From: Methanobacteriaceae archaeon
GTDB taxonomy: Archaea; Methanobacteriota; Methanobacteria; Methanobacteriales; Methanobacteriaceae
Length of the DNA: 34,243 nucleotides
Reading direction: 5' to 3'
Assembly: GCA_020854915.1 (NCBI GenBank)
Contig: JAHKLT010000002.1
Coordinates: 1 to 34,243 of the forward strand
The position numbers were made by a program, and so were the translations under genes. The notes below the pieces were generated by a model. It was not told the DNA's origin. It worked only from the letters and a program-made list of their open reading frames with translations, and did not search any database. This document shows, one piece after another, positions 1 to 8,412 of the stretch. Positions within the stretch are counted from its first letter, which is position 1. Each line of letters opens with the position of its first letter.

Positions 1-63
1 AAAATATAACATTAATATAACGAACTTAAAAAATTAACCAAAAATAAAGAAGTACAGCTTATT

Positions 64-606
64 TTATGCATTTATAACCTGATTTTCAAAAAACTTGATT
101 TTCAAAAATTTCTCAAAAACCCACCAAAACTTTACAACCTCCTTTTCACCATTGATAATGATGTTTTTTATAGTATTGTATGTTTTATATACATCATATC
201 CATCATTTTCAATTAGTTTAGCATTTTTTAAGAGATATAGGTCTTCAATTGAATGTAAATTTAAATTATTAATATTATGATATAAGAAAAAATCAAAAAA
301 ATTATTTATAACAAGTAATAGTGAGTCATTAAAGTCTAATAAATTAATTAAATATAATCTAATTTCATTACTTAGATAATAATTACTATTTTCTCTAAAT
401 ACATATCCTTCTTTTTCTAATTTTCCAATATTGGTAGATATAGAACTATAACTTAGAGATGTTTCTTTATTTATCTCTTTCATTGTTAAGTCTTCTTCAA
501 AAAGAACAGTTAGTATCTTTAATCTTATTTTAGAATTTGTAATAAATATCATCTTCTCATTTATTTTCATATATTTATTTAAGTATTCATTTTTAAAAGA
601 ATTCAT
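64..606 (-). CDS. Short winged-helix transcriptional regulator (FilR1/DUF1724-like), probably truncated
   Basis: A 180-residue protein. Residues about 20-75 read as an ArsR-type winged helix (helix-turn-helix with the segment EINKETSLSYSSISTNIGKL). The following part, with a run like LYLLKNAKLIENDGYDVYKT, resembles the start of the FilR1/DUF1724 middle domain common in methanogen regulators. Family members are usually about 250-270 residues, so this one lacks most of the effector part. Near its 3' end there is an imperfect 16-bp tandem duplication (80-95 and 96-111) whose unit is not a multiple of three. The gene stands alone on the minus strand with a 273-bp AT-rich spacer upstream. Target genes and ligand are unknown. 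Family assignment is by pattern recognition only; it could be a decaying gene. Confidence 0.6.
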   Translation of the reverse strand: MNSFKNEYLNKYMKINEKMIFITNSKIRLKILTVLFEEDLTMKEINKETSLSYSSISTNIGKLEKEGYVFRENSNYYLSNEIRLYLINLLDFNDSLLLVINNFFDFFLYHNINNLNLHSIEDLYLLKNAKLIENDGYDVYKTYNTIKNIIINGEKEVVKFWWVFEKFLKIKFFENQVINA

Positions 607-879
607 TTTAGAACAACCTATAAATTTTAGTAATAATTTTATATTAATTTATATTACTAAAAAATATAAAACTTTTTAAAGTGAGTAAAAGCCAAAATAA
701 ATAAAAGTTAATATGTTTTTTATAATAAAATCATTGAATTTAACCTTATTCTCATAAGATAAAAATAAAAATATTGATTTATGAATTTAAAATCTTTTGA
801 AAGCAATTAAAACAATAAAAATATTTTAAATAATTTTATATTTTATTAAAAATATATTTTATCATTAAAAAGTGATAAA

Positions 880-1635
880 ATGATAGATACACATATGCAT
901 GGTGATGCTAGAAGTAGTGAAGATTTTCAAAAGATGTATTTAGCAGGAATTGATACTGCAATAACCTGTGCTTTTTACCCATACACATTATTTAATGAGC
1001 ATGTTTTATTAAATCATCTAAATAGAATTTTAGAATATGATACTAAAAGAGCAAAAGAATATGGACTAGAATTAAAAGTGGCTTTAGGAATTCACCCTGC
1101 AAATAGCTATATAAAACCAGATTTAATATATGAAAATATTAATAAATGGATTGAAGAAGAAAAAATAATAGCTATTGGAGAAATAGGATTAGAAGATTGC
1201 AATAAAGAAGAAATAGATATTTTTAAAGAACAATTAAAAATAGCTGATAGTAGTAAAACAAAGATAATCATACACACACCAAGAGAAAATAAAAAAGAAA
1301 CAGTTCTAAGAATAAAAGAAATAGTCTCAGAAAATATTAATCCAAAATTAGTAGTTATAGATCATGTAAATTTAAATATAATTGATGAGGTTATAGATGA
1401 AGATTATACTCTTGGATTAACAGTACAACCACAAAAAATGGAAGTTAAAGAAGCTATAGAAATATTGGATAACTATGGGTTTGATAAGTTTTTATTAAAT
1501 AGTGATATAAGTAATAAACCATCAGATCCTTTGTCTGTTCCAAAAACAGTCCGAGAATTAACTAAATTAAATTATAATAAAAAGAAAATAGAAAAAGTAG
1601 CATTTAAAAATGCTAAAAAGTTTTTTAATATATAA
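880..1635 (+). CDS. TatD-family metal-dependent hydrolase
   Basis: A 251-residue TIM-barrel amidohydrolase-superfamily protein of the archaeal TatD-related group. Expected metal ligands are visible in order: H5 and H7 in DTHMH, E101 in GEIGLE, H132 in IIHTP, H162 in IDHVN and D209 in NSDIS. Family members are metal-dependent phosphoesterases or DNases, but the substrate of this archaeal branch cannot be read from sequence. Length fits the family. The ATG is preceded by AAGTGATAAA, which matches the 3' half of the archaeal anti-SD complement (GGTGAT). Its stop lies 3 bp from the stop of the convergent sepF gene, so it is not part of that operon. Confidence 0.85.
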   Translation: MIDTHMHGDARSSEDFQKMYLAGIDTAITCAFYPYTLFNEHVLLNHLNRILEYDTKRAKEYGLELKVALGIHPANSYIKPDLIYENINKWIEEEKIIAIGEIGLEDCNKEEIDIFKEQLKIADSSKTKIIIHTPRENKKETVLRIKEIVSENINPKLVVIDHVNLNIIDEVIDEDYTLGLTVQPQKMEVKEAIEILDNYGFDKFLLNSDISNKPSDPLSVPKTVRELTKLNYNKKKIEKVAFKNAKKFFNI

Positions 1636-1638
1636 TAA

Positions 1639-2040
1639 TTAATCTTTTTTCATTAAATTTACTCTTTTTGGTGAGACAAGGATTAAATTCTTATTTTTAC
1701 ATTGTGCAAGTAGAAATGCTTGTGCACCATGGCTTTCGCGAATATATTTAAGTTTACTACCAGCCATTCTAAAGTCTCTTTTGCTCTTTCTCTCTAAAAA
1801 AGATAAATCCAAAATAACAGGATTACTTTCTTCAACTACTTGATCAACCACATAATCCATATCATCAGTAGATTTAGGTCTAATTAAAATAATTTCATAA
1901 AATGACTGTTCTGGAGATATAGTGTAATCATTATCAGGAGAATAAGTTCCCCTATAACGATTATCCCACTTATTATTATTTTTATTATCCAAACTTTCCT
2001 CAAATCCTAAACTACGCTTTAAAGTATCTGTAAAACTCAT
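1639..2040 (-). CDS. sepF: Archaeal cell-division protein SepF (FtsZ membrane anchor)
   Basis: A 133-residue protein with the SepF (DUF552) architecture. An N-terminal amphipathic helix ([13 protein letters not shown]) serves for membrane attachment, a charged Asn-rich linker runs to about residue 45, and a C-terminal alpha/beta domain (about 46-130) contains [18 protein letters not shown] and a Gly-containing turn [10 protein letters not shown]. In archaea SepF binds the C-terminal tail of FtsZ and tethers the division ring to the membrane. Its ATG overlaps the TGA of the upstream DUF1611 gene (ATGA), with AGGAG about 9 nt before the start, so the two are translationally coupled. Length and motifs are normal. 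Confidence 0.9.
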   Translation of the reverse strand: MSFTDTLKRSLGFEESLDNKNNNKWDNRYRGTYSPDNDYTISPEQSFYEIILIRPKSTDDMDYVVDQVVEESNPVILDLSFLERKSKRDFRMAGSKLKYIRESHGAQAFLLAQCKNKNLILVSPKRVNLMKKD

Positions 2041-3089
2041 ACATTATTCTCCTGTAAAAACTCTAAAATAACATCTAATAATTTTGAAGCACCATTATTA
2101 TAAACATCTTCAGCTGCTAAGTTAAATTCTTTTTCATATTCTTCTATGGTTGAATCAGAATTTTTTAAATTAAGTGATAAACCTATAACTTTAGTTGGTT
2201 CTAAAGATTCAATAGCTTTGATTTCCTCTTGGATTCCTCTTGGATTCCTATAAGGGTGATTTGGTCTATGACCTACAATAACAGCATCAGGAGCAGCACC
2301 TATTAAAATAGATGCAGATAAACCTCTAGGATGAGGATTGCCTTTTTCAGTTAAACTAGATTGACCTTCAATAAAGATAATATCTGGATTTAAATGTTCA
2401 TCAGCATATTTTATTGAACTTAAAATAGCTGCTGGAACATCCATCGAAGATAAACTACCTGCCCTAAAATTAAAGTCTGTTGGTGGTTCTAATCCCATTT
2501 CATCTGTAGAAATAATAGCTGGTTTTAAACCTTTTTCTTTTGCAGCTTCCCCAAGCATTTTAGTTGTTGTTCTTTTTCCACATTCTTGAGATGTTCCACC
2601 AATAAATATTACAGGATTTTTAGATTTATAAGAAATCTTTGGTAAAACTTCAGAACAATTATCAGGACTAGAACCAGAAATTTTTTTTACAACCTCCATT
2701 CTAGGACTAATTTCTTTTATAACAACATTTTTTTCCTTAGCAAATTTTAAAAGAGCATCATTATTTTTAACAGATAAAGAGCGAAAAGAACAAACGACAT
2801 TCTTACCATAGTTAATAGCTTGAACAGCATATTTAAGAGCAGAACCTTCAGCACCAATAGGTAGCATAATAGCTACAGAATTAAAATCAGAATTATTTAA
2901 ATGATTTTCTAAATTTGGATAAACTATTTCTCCACAGAAAAGCTTCCCTTGTTTATTTATATCATCATCCACAAATCCTACTGTTTTTATTCCTTCAAGA
3001 TTAGAGAATTTCTCTCCTCCTCCACCACATCCAACAATCAAAAAAGAGTTAAGTTCTTGAAGATCTTTTACTGAATTAACTGAATACAA
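2037..3089 (-). CDS. DUF1611-family P-loop protein (DgcN-like), function uncertain
   Basis: A two-domain protein. The N-terminal Rossmann-like part contains a GCGGGG turn; the C-terminal DUF1611 domain begins with the P-loop [13 protein letters not shown] (about residues 164-176) and later has [10 protein letters not shown] and [16 protein letters not shown]1611 proteins are a P-loop family, and some bacterial members (DgcN) are reported as D-glutamate N-acetyltransferases; the archaeal function is not established. The frame is open up to a TTG at 3119, but I chose the TTG at 3089 because AGGAGTGG lies 5-12 nt before it, giving 350 residues. The stop overlaps the sepF start by 4 nt, so it is the first gene of a two-gene unit with a cell-division factor. 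Confidence 0.75.
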   Translation of the reverse strand: MYSVNSVKDLQELNSFLIVGCGGGGEKFSNLEGIKTVGFVDDDINKQGKLFCGEIVYPNLENHLNNSDFNSVAIMLPIGAEGSALKYAVQAINYGKNVVCSFRSLSVKNNDALLKFAKEKNVVIKEISPRMEVVKKISGSSPDNCSEVLPKISYKSKNPVIFIGGTSQECGKRTTTKMLGEAAKEKGLKPAIISTDEMGLEPPTDFNFRAGSLSSMDVPAAILSSIKYADEHLNPDIIFIEGQSSLTEKGNPHPRGLSASILIGAAPDAVIVGHRPNHPYRNPRGIQEEIKAIESLEPTKVIGLSLNLKNSDSTIEEYEKEFNLAAEDVYNNGASKLLDVILEFLQENNV

Positions 3090-3633
3090 AATACCACTCC
3101 TGAAATAACATGAACACAATATTTAATAATTTTAATTAAATTTAAATAAATTTATTAATACAAATAATTTATTTATAAAATATTTATATTAATAAATAGT
3201 AATAATATATTTTAAAAATATTTTTAATCTTTTAATATTTATGGTATTCTTCATTATTAAATATATGAGTTTTTATATGTTTTTGAAATTATCAAAATAA
3301 GTAAAATATTCATTAAGATAGTTATAATCAAGGCTAATAATTTATTTAAAAGTTTTTTGATAATAATAAATTGTTATTAAGCTTAAATTTTCAAAAAAAT
3401 AGAAAAATATTTTTGTTTTTAATTTTTATATTCTAAATGTATTTTTTAGTTAAACAAAATATTTAGACCTGATATATAAAATATTTCAAAACATCTATTT
3501 CAAAAGAAAAAGCTATTAGTTCTTTTCAATGTGAATAAAACATTGTAATACATCATTTATTTTTTAACTAAAAGTTTAATTATCATAAAAAGTAAAATAA
3601 TTATAATAATTTAAATTTTTAGGATTGATACTT
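3090..3633. other. Divergent intergenic region, no gene seen
   Basis: About 540 bp of very AT-rich sequence between the divergent DUF1611 and 2-phosphoglycerate kinase genes. I see no convincing coding frame or RNA gene. It should contain both promoters; several TATA-like runs are present but none stands out. A small perfect dyad, CAATGT-N7-ACATTG, sits at 3527-3545, upstream of the kinase gene; it could be an operator but may be chance. Confidence 0.6.
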
Positions 3634-4578
3634 TTGAGAAAACCATATGTAATTCTAATAGGAAGTGCTTCAGGAATAGGAAAATCTACAGTATCTGCAG
3701 AACTTGCTAAAGAATTAAATATTAAGCATTTAGTTGAAAGTGATTTTATAAGAGCTGTAGTTAGAGGAATTATTGGTAATGATTATGCTCCCTCACTTCA
3801 TGAATCATCATATAATGCATACAAAACACTTAGAGACTCAAGTAACTATGAAAATTACGAAGAATTAGTAGCTAGTGGTTTTGAAGAACATGCATCTTTT
3901 GTTATTCCAGCACTTGAGAAGGTAATTGAAAGAGCTATTACAGATTATGATGACATTATTATTGAAGGAGTACACTTACTTCCAGGCTCAATTCACCTAA
4001 AGAAATTTAAAGATAAAGCAAATATATACTTTTTTGTTTTATCTGCTGATGAAGAATCCCATAAAAGTCGCTTTGTTAAAAGAGCCGTTCAAATACACCG
4101 TGGTGGAAAACAATTAGATTATTTTACAGAAAACAGAATAATACATGATTATCTTATTACAAAAGCAAAAGAAAATTCTATTGATATTATTGATACTGAA
4201 AATATTGAAATTACAATGCAAAAAATGTTAATGTACATAAACAGAACTTGTGATATAGTATTACTTAAAAATAATGTTGATGAGATTCCTAAGCTAATAG
4301 ACATTCTTTTAAAAGACAACAATGGAGTACTTGAGAAGATATCTTATAAAATTGAAGGATTTAAAAATCCATTAGTTAGAAACATAAATCTTTCTGATTA
4401 TAAAGAAGCACAAAAATTCATATCAGCACTAGATGAAAATCCTAATAAAAAAAGAGAACTTCAAAAAATTTATAATTTATCAAAATTCAGGATAACAAAG
4501 ATTTGTGCAGCAAATAAAGAAGCTTTAGACAAAATTATTTCTGAATTAAAAGAAAATAATTTCATATATGAAGAATAG
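3634..4578 (+). CDS. 2-phosphoglycerate kinase
   Basis: A kinase of about 314 residues that phosphorylates 2-phosphoglycerate to 2,3-diphosphoglycerate, the precursor of the cyclic 2,3-diphosphoglycerate that Methanobacteriales accumulate in the cytoplasm. The Walker A loop GSASGIGKS is at residues 10-18, followed by KHLVESDFIRAVVRG and a Walker-B-like DDIIIEGVHLLPG. The acidic-polar C-terminal part matches the archaeal 2PGK length of about 300. The frame extends to a TTG at 3625, but AGGA at 3621-3624 is ideally spaced for the TTG at 3634, which I prefer. The ZPR1-like gene starts 9 bp downstream, so the two are probably cotranscribed. Confidence 0.85.
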   Translation: MRKPYVILIGSASGIGKSTVSAELAKELNIKHLVESDFIRAVVRGIIGNDYAPSLHESSYNAYKTLRDSSNYENYEELVASGFEEHASFVIPALEKVIERAITDYDDIIIEGVHLLPGSIHLKKFKDKANIYFFVLSADEESHKSRFVKRAVQIHRGGKQLDYFTENRIIHDYLITKAKENSIDIIDTENIEITMQKMLMYINRTCDIVLLKNNVDEIPKLIDILLKDNNGVLEKISYKIEGFKNPLVRNINLSDYKEAQKFISALDENPNKKRELQKIYNLSKFRITKICAANKEALDKIISELKENNFIYEE

Positions 4579-4587
4579 GGTGTTAAA

Positions 4588-5160
4588 TTGGAAGAAATTA
4601 ATGAAATGATTATTACTTGTCCTACTTGCCATGAAAAAGAATCTGCAAAGTCAATAATGAAAGAGATTGAAATACCTCACTTTGGAAAAGTATTAGAAAC
4701 AACAATAGTCTGTGAAAATTGTAATTACAAACATAATGATGTAATAGCTTTAGAACAAAAAGAACCAGCAAAACATCAGCTTAAAATTACAAAAAAAACA
4801 TTATCCTCAAGAGTCGTTAGATCACAATCAGCTACAGTAAGTATCCCTGAAATTGGAGTTAAAGTTGAACCTGGACCAAAATCAGAAGGTTATGTTTCAA
4901 ATGTTGAAGGAATAATTGTTAGATTTGAAAATGCTGTAAAAAGAGCTTTAAATTTATTTTCTGATAAAGATTCATTAGAAAAAGCTGAAAATATTCTTGA
5001 AAAATTAGATGAATTAAAAAAAGGAAAAATAGAAGCTGAACTTATTATTGAAGATCCTTTTGGGCAGAGTAATATTGTAGATTCCTCTGCAATTATTACT
5101 CTACTTACAAAAGAAGAACTTAAAAATTTAAAAACTGGATTTACAATAATCGATGAATGA
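4588..5160 (+). CDS. ZPR1-type zinc-finger protein
   Basis: A 190-residue archaeal ZPR1-domain protein. It has one C4 zinc finger (C11, C14, C42, C45) followed by a beta-rich ZPR1 domain with the family signature near [18 protein letters not shown] and [16 protein letters not shown]. Eukaryotic ZPR1 carries two such modules and acts as an EF-1A folding chaperone; archaeal single-module proteins are uncharacterised, so a role with EF-1alpha is only an analogy. The start is TTG at 4588, preceded by GGGTG at a suitable distance. It lies 9 bp after the 2-phosphoglycerate kinase gene and ends 4 bp from the convergent histone-fold gene. Confidence 0.85.
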   Translation: MEEINEMIITCPTCHEKESAKSIMKEIEIPHFGKVLETTIVCENCNYKHNDVIALEQKEPAKHQLKITKKTLSSRVVRSQSATVSIPEIGVKVEPGPKSEGYVSNVEGIIVRFENAVKRALNLFSDKDSLEKAENILEKLDELKKGKIEAELIIEDPFGQSNIVDSSAIITLLTKEELKNLKTGFTIIDE

Positions 5161-5164
5161 AATA

Positions 5165-5650
5165 TTATTCTTCATCAATATTTTCTTCTTCAGAGTCTTC
5201 ATCATTATTTGTTAAAAATCCTGAAAAATCACTATCTTCTTCAACAACATCTTTTAATTTTAGTGTTTTGTTAACATCCATAGCAAGTGCATTACAGTCT
5301 GCTTTAATAGCTTCTAAATGCAACAATATCCTTTCTTTTTCTTGATTGATTCTTTCAATATTAGTGTATGGGTAAGTTGATTCTTTAAGCATCTCATATT
5401 CAATAGTTGTATATGGATATTCATTAAGTTGTTTACATACTTTTTTAAGAACATCACCTAAAAATTTGTTCATTTCAACTTTAACTCTTTCCCTAATCAT
5501 TTTATCATCATCAAGATTCTTTTTCATCAAACGAACGACTTCAGCCTTAGCAAAAGGTAATTTTTCATCGTCTTCGATTACTTCATCATCAGATAACTCT
5601 TCATCATTCAATTCTTCTTCATTTAAATTTTCATCTTCATGTTCAGACAT
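5165..5650 (-). CDS. Divergent histone-fold protein with acidic tails and long C-terminal helix
   Basis: A 161-residue protein in three parts. Residues 1-30 are almost entirely acidic. Residues 31-92 align by eye with the archaeal histone fold: alpha-1 starting [14 protein letters not shown] (compare LPIAPIGRIIKD of HMfB), loop DDDKM, a long alpha-2 from IRERV to QLNEY, loop PYTTIEYE matching the KTIKAED segment, then alpha-3. Alpha-3 seems to run on as a charged, heptad-like helix to about residue 135 ([18 protein letters not shown]), and residues 136-161 are again acidic. Normal archaeal histones are 66-70 residues. The R-x-x-K of alpha-1 is kept, but the Arg of the R-T/D pair is missing. 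A strong AAGGAGT precedes the ATG. Histone fold is an inference from sequence; DNA binding is not shown. Confidence 0.6.
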   Translation of the reverse strand: MSEHEDENLNEEELNDEELSDDEVIEDDEKLPFAKAEVVRLMKKNLDDDKMIRERVKVEMNKFLGDVLKKVCKQLNEYPYTTIEYEMLKESTYPYTNIERINQEKERILLHLEAIKADCNALAMDVNKTLKLKDVVEEDSDFSGFLTNNDEDSEEENIDEE

Positions 5651-6119
5651 AATTTCTTTACTCCTTTTAAGATATAATAAAATTAAAATTAATATTTAAT
5701 TGAGACAAGATTTTTAAAAAATATAAAAATAAAGTTAACAATAATATATTAGTTATAACTTTATAAAAAATCATATATAAAAGTTTTTATAATTTTATAA
5801 AAAGGATTAAAATACTTATATGAAAATTTATCTAAATAAAAATAATTGAAGATAAAAATAATAATTCCATATGCATATAATAATTAAAAAGGTTGTTAAT
5901 AAAACTTATTAGAAAAAGATTTAAACAAATTTAATGATAAGTAAAAAATATAAAAAGAAAGCTATAAATTAAATTAATAATATAGCTATTATAGTGTGTT
6001 ACCAAACTTTTTCATATAAATGCATATTTTATTTATATATAGATATTAAATTAATTAAAAAATATTAGGTAATCAACTATATAAAAAAATTATAAATCTA
6101 AATTATTAAAAATGATATT
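5651..6119. other. Intergenic region containing repeat copy A
   Basis: About 470 bp between two divergent genes. The left part holds the promoter of the histone-fold gene, with a TATA-like TTTTATATTT on the minus strand near 5718-5727. The right part (5990-6081) is the 92-bp repeat listed separately, which ends 38 bp before the surface-protein ATG. I see no coding frame or RNA gene in the remainder. Confidence 0.6.
5990..6081 (+). repeat. 92-bp MITE-like repeat, copy A
   Basis: These 92 bases are the reverse complement of 12196-12287 with a single mismatch that I can see. The element has its own imperfect terminal inverted repeats: the left end reads TATAGTGTGTTACCAAAC, and the inverted right end reads TATAGTTGATTACCTAAT. 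About three quarters of the first 22 positions agree. It is non-coding and AT-rich inside, with a TATA-like TTTATATATAG that could act in the promoter of the surface-protein gene 38 bp downstream. Size, terminal repeats and lack of coding fit a miniature inverted-repeat element, but no target-site duplication or transposase is visible here. Confidence 0.75.
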
Positions 6120-7235
6120 ATGAAAAAAATTATTTCAATTTTGTTTTTAATTATATTATTAGTTGCTACACCAATACATTCTAGTGATGTTTTTATAAGC
6201 TCTGATAATATGATTAACAAAGATGTTGATATAGAAATATTAAATTCCATAAAAGAAGATATTGAAAATATTGATAGTAGTATTAATGTTAAAATAGATC
6301 CAAATGCACCTGGACCTGGAGAAGGAACTCGGGTAATTACAAGTAATGGAGATACAGGCATTTCTCTTGCTGCAGCTTGTGCTGGAAATTTTTTAACACT
6401 TGCAGAATATTCTTTAAAATCAGATAAACAAATAATTTATGTTAATACTGGTGATTATGATATAAATAGTGATAATTCACTTAGAAGAGCATGGGACGAT
6501 AATTATTCAAATGATTTATTTGCAGGAATTAAAAATCCAGGAAAATTCTTAAATGAGGCAGGTGTATCTACAGTTCAACCATTACAAAAATTTCCTGATG
6601 CAGGAAATAATGGATTTATAAGTGGAAACAATGAAGATGTTAATAAATATATAGCTAGTGAGTCAGTAAAAAGCATAAATAATTATGATTCAAATAAAGA
6701 AAAACATATTGATAGTAACTTAATAAACTATCATAAAATCCAACCTTCAATAATGGCTAGTAGCTCTCATGAACTTGTAAAAAGTGAATCAATTGATTCT
6801 AATTTAAAATATGATTCTTTCACCCCAGAACAACTTCTTTATCTAACAAGTACTTATTTAGGCAGTGATGGAATTGATAATCCTAAAAATTATGAAAAAG
6901 TCGAATCACCATTAAAATATTCTTTATTTACTAAAAATTCATACAGTATTGGAGAATATATGGAAATGGGAGAAATTGTAAAAACATATATGGATGAAAA
7001 TGGAAAAGCACCTAATTATATTCAATATAAAGGAGCTATAATTAGCTATTATGATTTAGTGTATAATTTTGCAATAATAACACAAGATCATGATACAGCA
7101 AGTAATATGGGTTTTGATAGTGAATATGAATTCCATAAGTATAATGAATCTATATTTATAAATTTGATTCCATTTATTCTTGTAATAATAGTATTAATTT
7201 CAATATATTTGTTATATAGAAAAATTAGACATTAA
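6120..7235 (+). CDS. Cell-surface protein with pseudomurein-binding repeat and C-terminal membrane anchor
   Basis: A 371-residue exported protein. The first 21 residues are a signal peptide (MKKIISILFLIILLVATP). Residues about 25-150 form a conserved-looking domain I cannot name (VKIDPNAPGPGEGTR, AACAGNFLTLAEYSL, IIYVNTGDYDI). A linker rich in Ser, Asn and Asp follows. Residues about 278-320 match a pseudomurein-binding repeat (GEYMEMGEIVKTYMDENGK, then PNYIQYKGAIIS). A transmembrane helix at about 346-366 ends in a short basic tail. The protein should sit in the membrane and hold the pseudomurein wall. The ATG is preceded by AATGATATT, a weak ribosome binding site, and repeat copy A lies directly upstream. 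Enzymatic activity of the N-terminal domain is unknown. Confidence 0.75.
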   Translation: MKKIISILFLIILLVATPIHSSDVFISSDNMINKDVDIEILNSIKEDIENIDSSINVKIDPNAPGPGEGTRVITSNGDTGISLAAACAGNFLTLAEYSLKSDKQIIYVNTGDYDINSDNSLRRAWDDNYSNDLFAGIKNPGKFLNEAGVSTVQPLQKFPDAGNNGFISGNNEDVNKYIASESVKSINNYDSNKEKHIDSNLINYHKIQPSIMASSSHELVKSESIDSNLKYDSFTPEQLLYLTSTYLGSDGIDNPKNYEKVESPLKYSLFTKNSYSIGEYMEMGEIVKTYMDENGKAPNYIQYKGAIISYYDLVYNFAIITQDHDTASNMGFDSEYEFHKYNESIFINLIPFILVIIVLISIYLLYRKIRH

Positions 7236-7356
7236 TCAACAAAAAATTAAGTAAAATTTCTATATGAGATTATGAAAAATAATATAGTTAATAAATGATA
7301 AATATAAAATAAAAGGAGTTTAGAATTATTATAGTAAATAATTAAAAAGTGATGTT

Positions 7357-7860
7357 ATGTCTTTAAGAAGATGTTTTAAATGTAGATCAACAGTTGATGA
7401 TAAGTATGGGTTTTGTACTAAATGTGGAGCAGAGTTTGAAGGAGAAACAATTGAAAATCAAGAAAATATCTGTATTAATTGTGGTTTTAAAAATAAATTT
7501 AATGCAATAAGGTGTGTTAAATGCGGAGTACCTTTATTAAAAACTAGTAATAATTTTGATATTTTCACATATAGGAAACAAAATTCCAAGACTTTAAGTA
7601 ATGAGCCATTAACAAGAACAGAGAATATATTAGTTATACTTGGGTATATATTTTCATTATTCATTACAATTATAGGATTTTTTATATCAATTTATTTATT
7701 AACTAGAAATAAAATCATTTTAAAAAAACATGGAGCAATACAACTAACAATTGTGATATTTTCATTTACACTTGTATTATTAATGTATTTAAATGGAGAC
7801 TTAAATAATATCACTATAGAAAATTATACAAATCTTTTAAATAATTATTTCAAATTATAA
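7357..7860 (+). CDS. Double zinc-ribbon membrane protein, function unknown
   Basis: A 167-residue protein. Two zinc ribbons lie at the N-terminus: C6, C9, C20, C23, and C39, C42, C53, C56. A polar linker follows, then two hydrophobic helices at about 89-114 and 126-146. Such zinc-ribbon plus membrane-helix proteins are common in methanogens and have no assigned role. AAGTGATGTT just before the ATG is a fair ribosome binding site of the GTGAT type used elsewhere here. Its 3' end overlaps the convergent acetyltransferase gene by 16 bp. Confidence 0.75.
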   Translation: MSLRRCFKCRSTVDDKYGFCTKCGAEFEGETIENQENICINCGFKNKFNAIRCVKCGVPLLKTSNNFDIFTYRKQNSKTLSNEPLTRTENILVILGYIFSLFITIIGFFISIYLLTRNKIILKKHGAIQLTIVIFSFTLVLLMYLNGDLNNITIENYTNLLNNYFKL

Positions 7861-8279
7861 TACATTACAAGTGCAGCTTCATTATTATTATAATAACCTG
7901 GAACTTCCCTATCAATTTTAAAATTAAATTTTTTATAAAAATTAATAGCTTCCTTATTGTTTACATTAACTTCAAGGGAAATCTTAAAAATATTAGCTTT
8001 TTTAAAAACCTCAATGGCTTGATTTAATAATAGAGTAGCTATTTTTAAATTTCTATAATTTTTATCAACAGCTATTGAAATTATATGACCTAATCCTTCT
8101 TCTTTAATCCAAAAAACAATATATCCTACAACATATCTTTCTTTTTCAGCTACTAAAAATCCAGTACCAATATCATATAATTTTTTAAACATATTAATAC
8201 CATATGATTGATCAAAAGACATGGATTCTATTTCATAGACCCTTTTTAAGTCTTTTGGGGTAAATTCCCTGATTATCAT
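7845..8279 (-). CDS. rimI: RimI-like N-terminal/ribosomal-protein GNAT acetyltransferase
   Basis: A 144-residue GNAT-fold acetyltransferase of the RimI/Ard1 type, which transfers acetyl from acetyl-CoA to protein N-termini. Visible parts are the IREFTPKDLKRVYEIESMSF start, the VVGYIVFWI strand, motif A with ISIAVDKNYRN, and the LEVNVNNKEAINFYKKFNF region with the typical A-x-x-x-Y-x-x-x-G/N-F end. Motif A is odd: the R-x-x-G-x-G/A acetyl-CoA loop reads RNLKIA (76-81), with Lys79 in place of Gly. The gene is divergent from the UPF0146 gene and overlaps the zinc-ribbon gene tail to tail by 16 bp. The substrate is not predictable. Confidence 0.8.
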   Translation of the reverse strand: MIIREFTPKDLKRVYEIESMSFDQSYGINMFKKLYDIGTGFLVAEKERYVVGYIVFWIKEEGLGHIISIAVDKNYRNLKIATLLLNQAIEVFKKANIFKISLEVNVNNKEAINFYKKFNFKIDREVPGYYNNNEAALVMYYNLK

Positions 8280-8412
8280 AAAGAAACTCTTTTTAAATCT
8301 TTTTAATATAATTTATTTTTTAAAATTAATTAATGTTATTATTTTTAGTTATATTTAAAAAATAAAAGATTTATATTTTATATTGAATATAATTTAAAAA
8401 AGGAGATTTTAA

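Noticed and set aside
3090-3633. Small inverted repeats in the divergent spacer, such as TTGATAATAA...TTGTTATTAA
   Set aside because: Imperfect and made of A/T only; dyads like these are expected by chance at this base composition.
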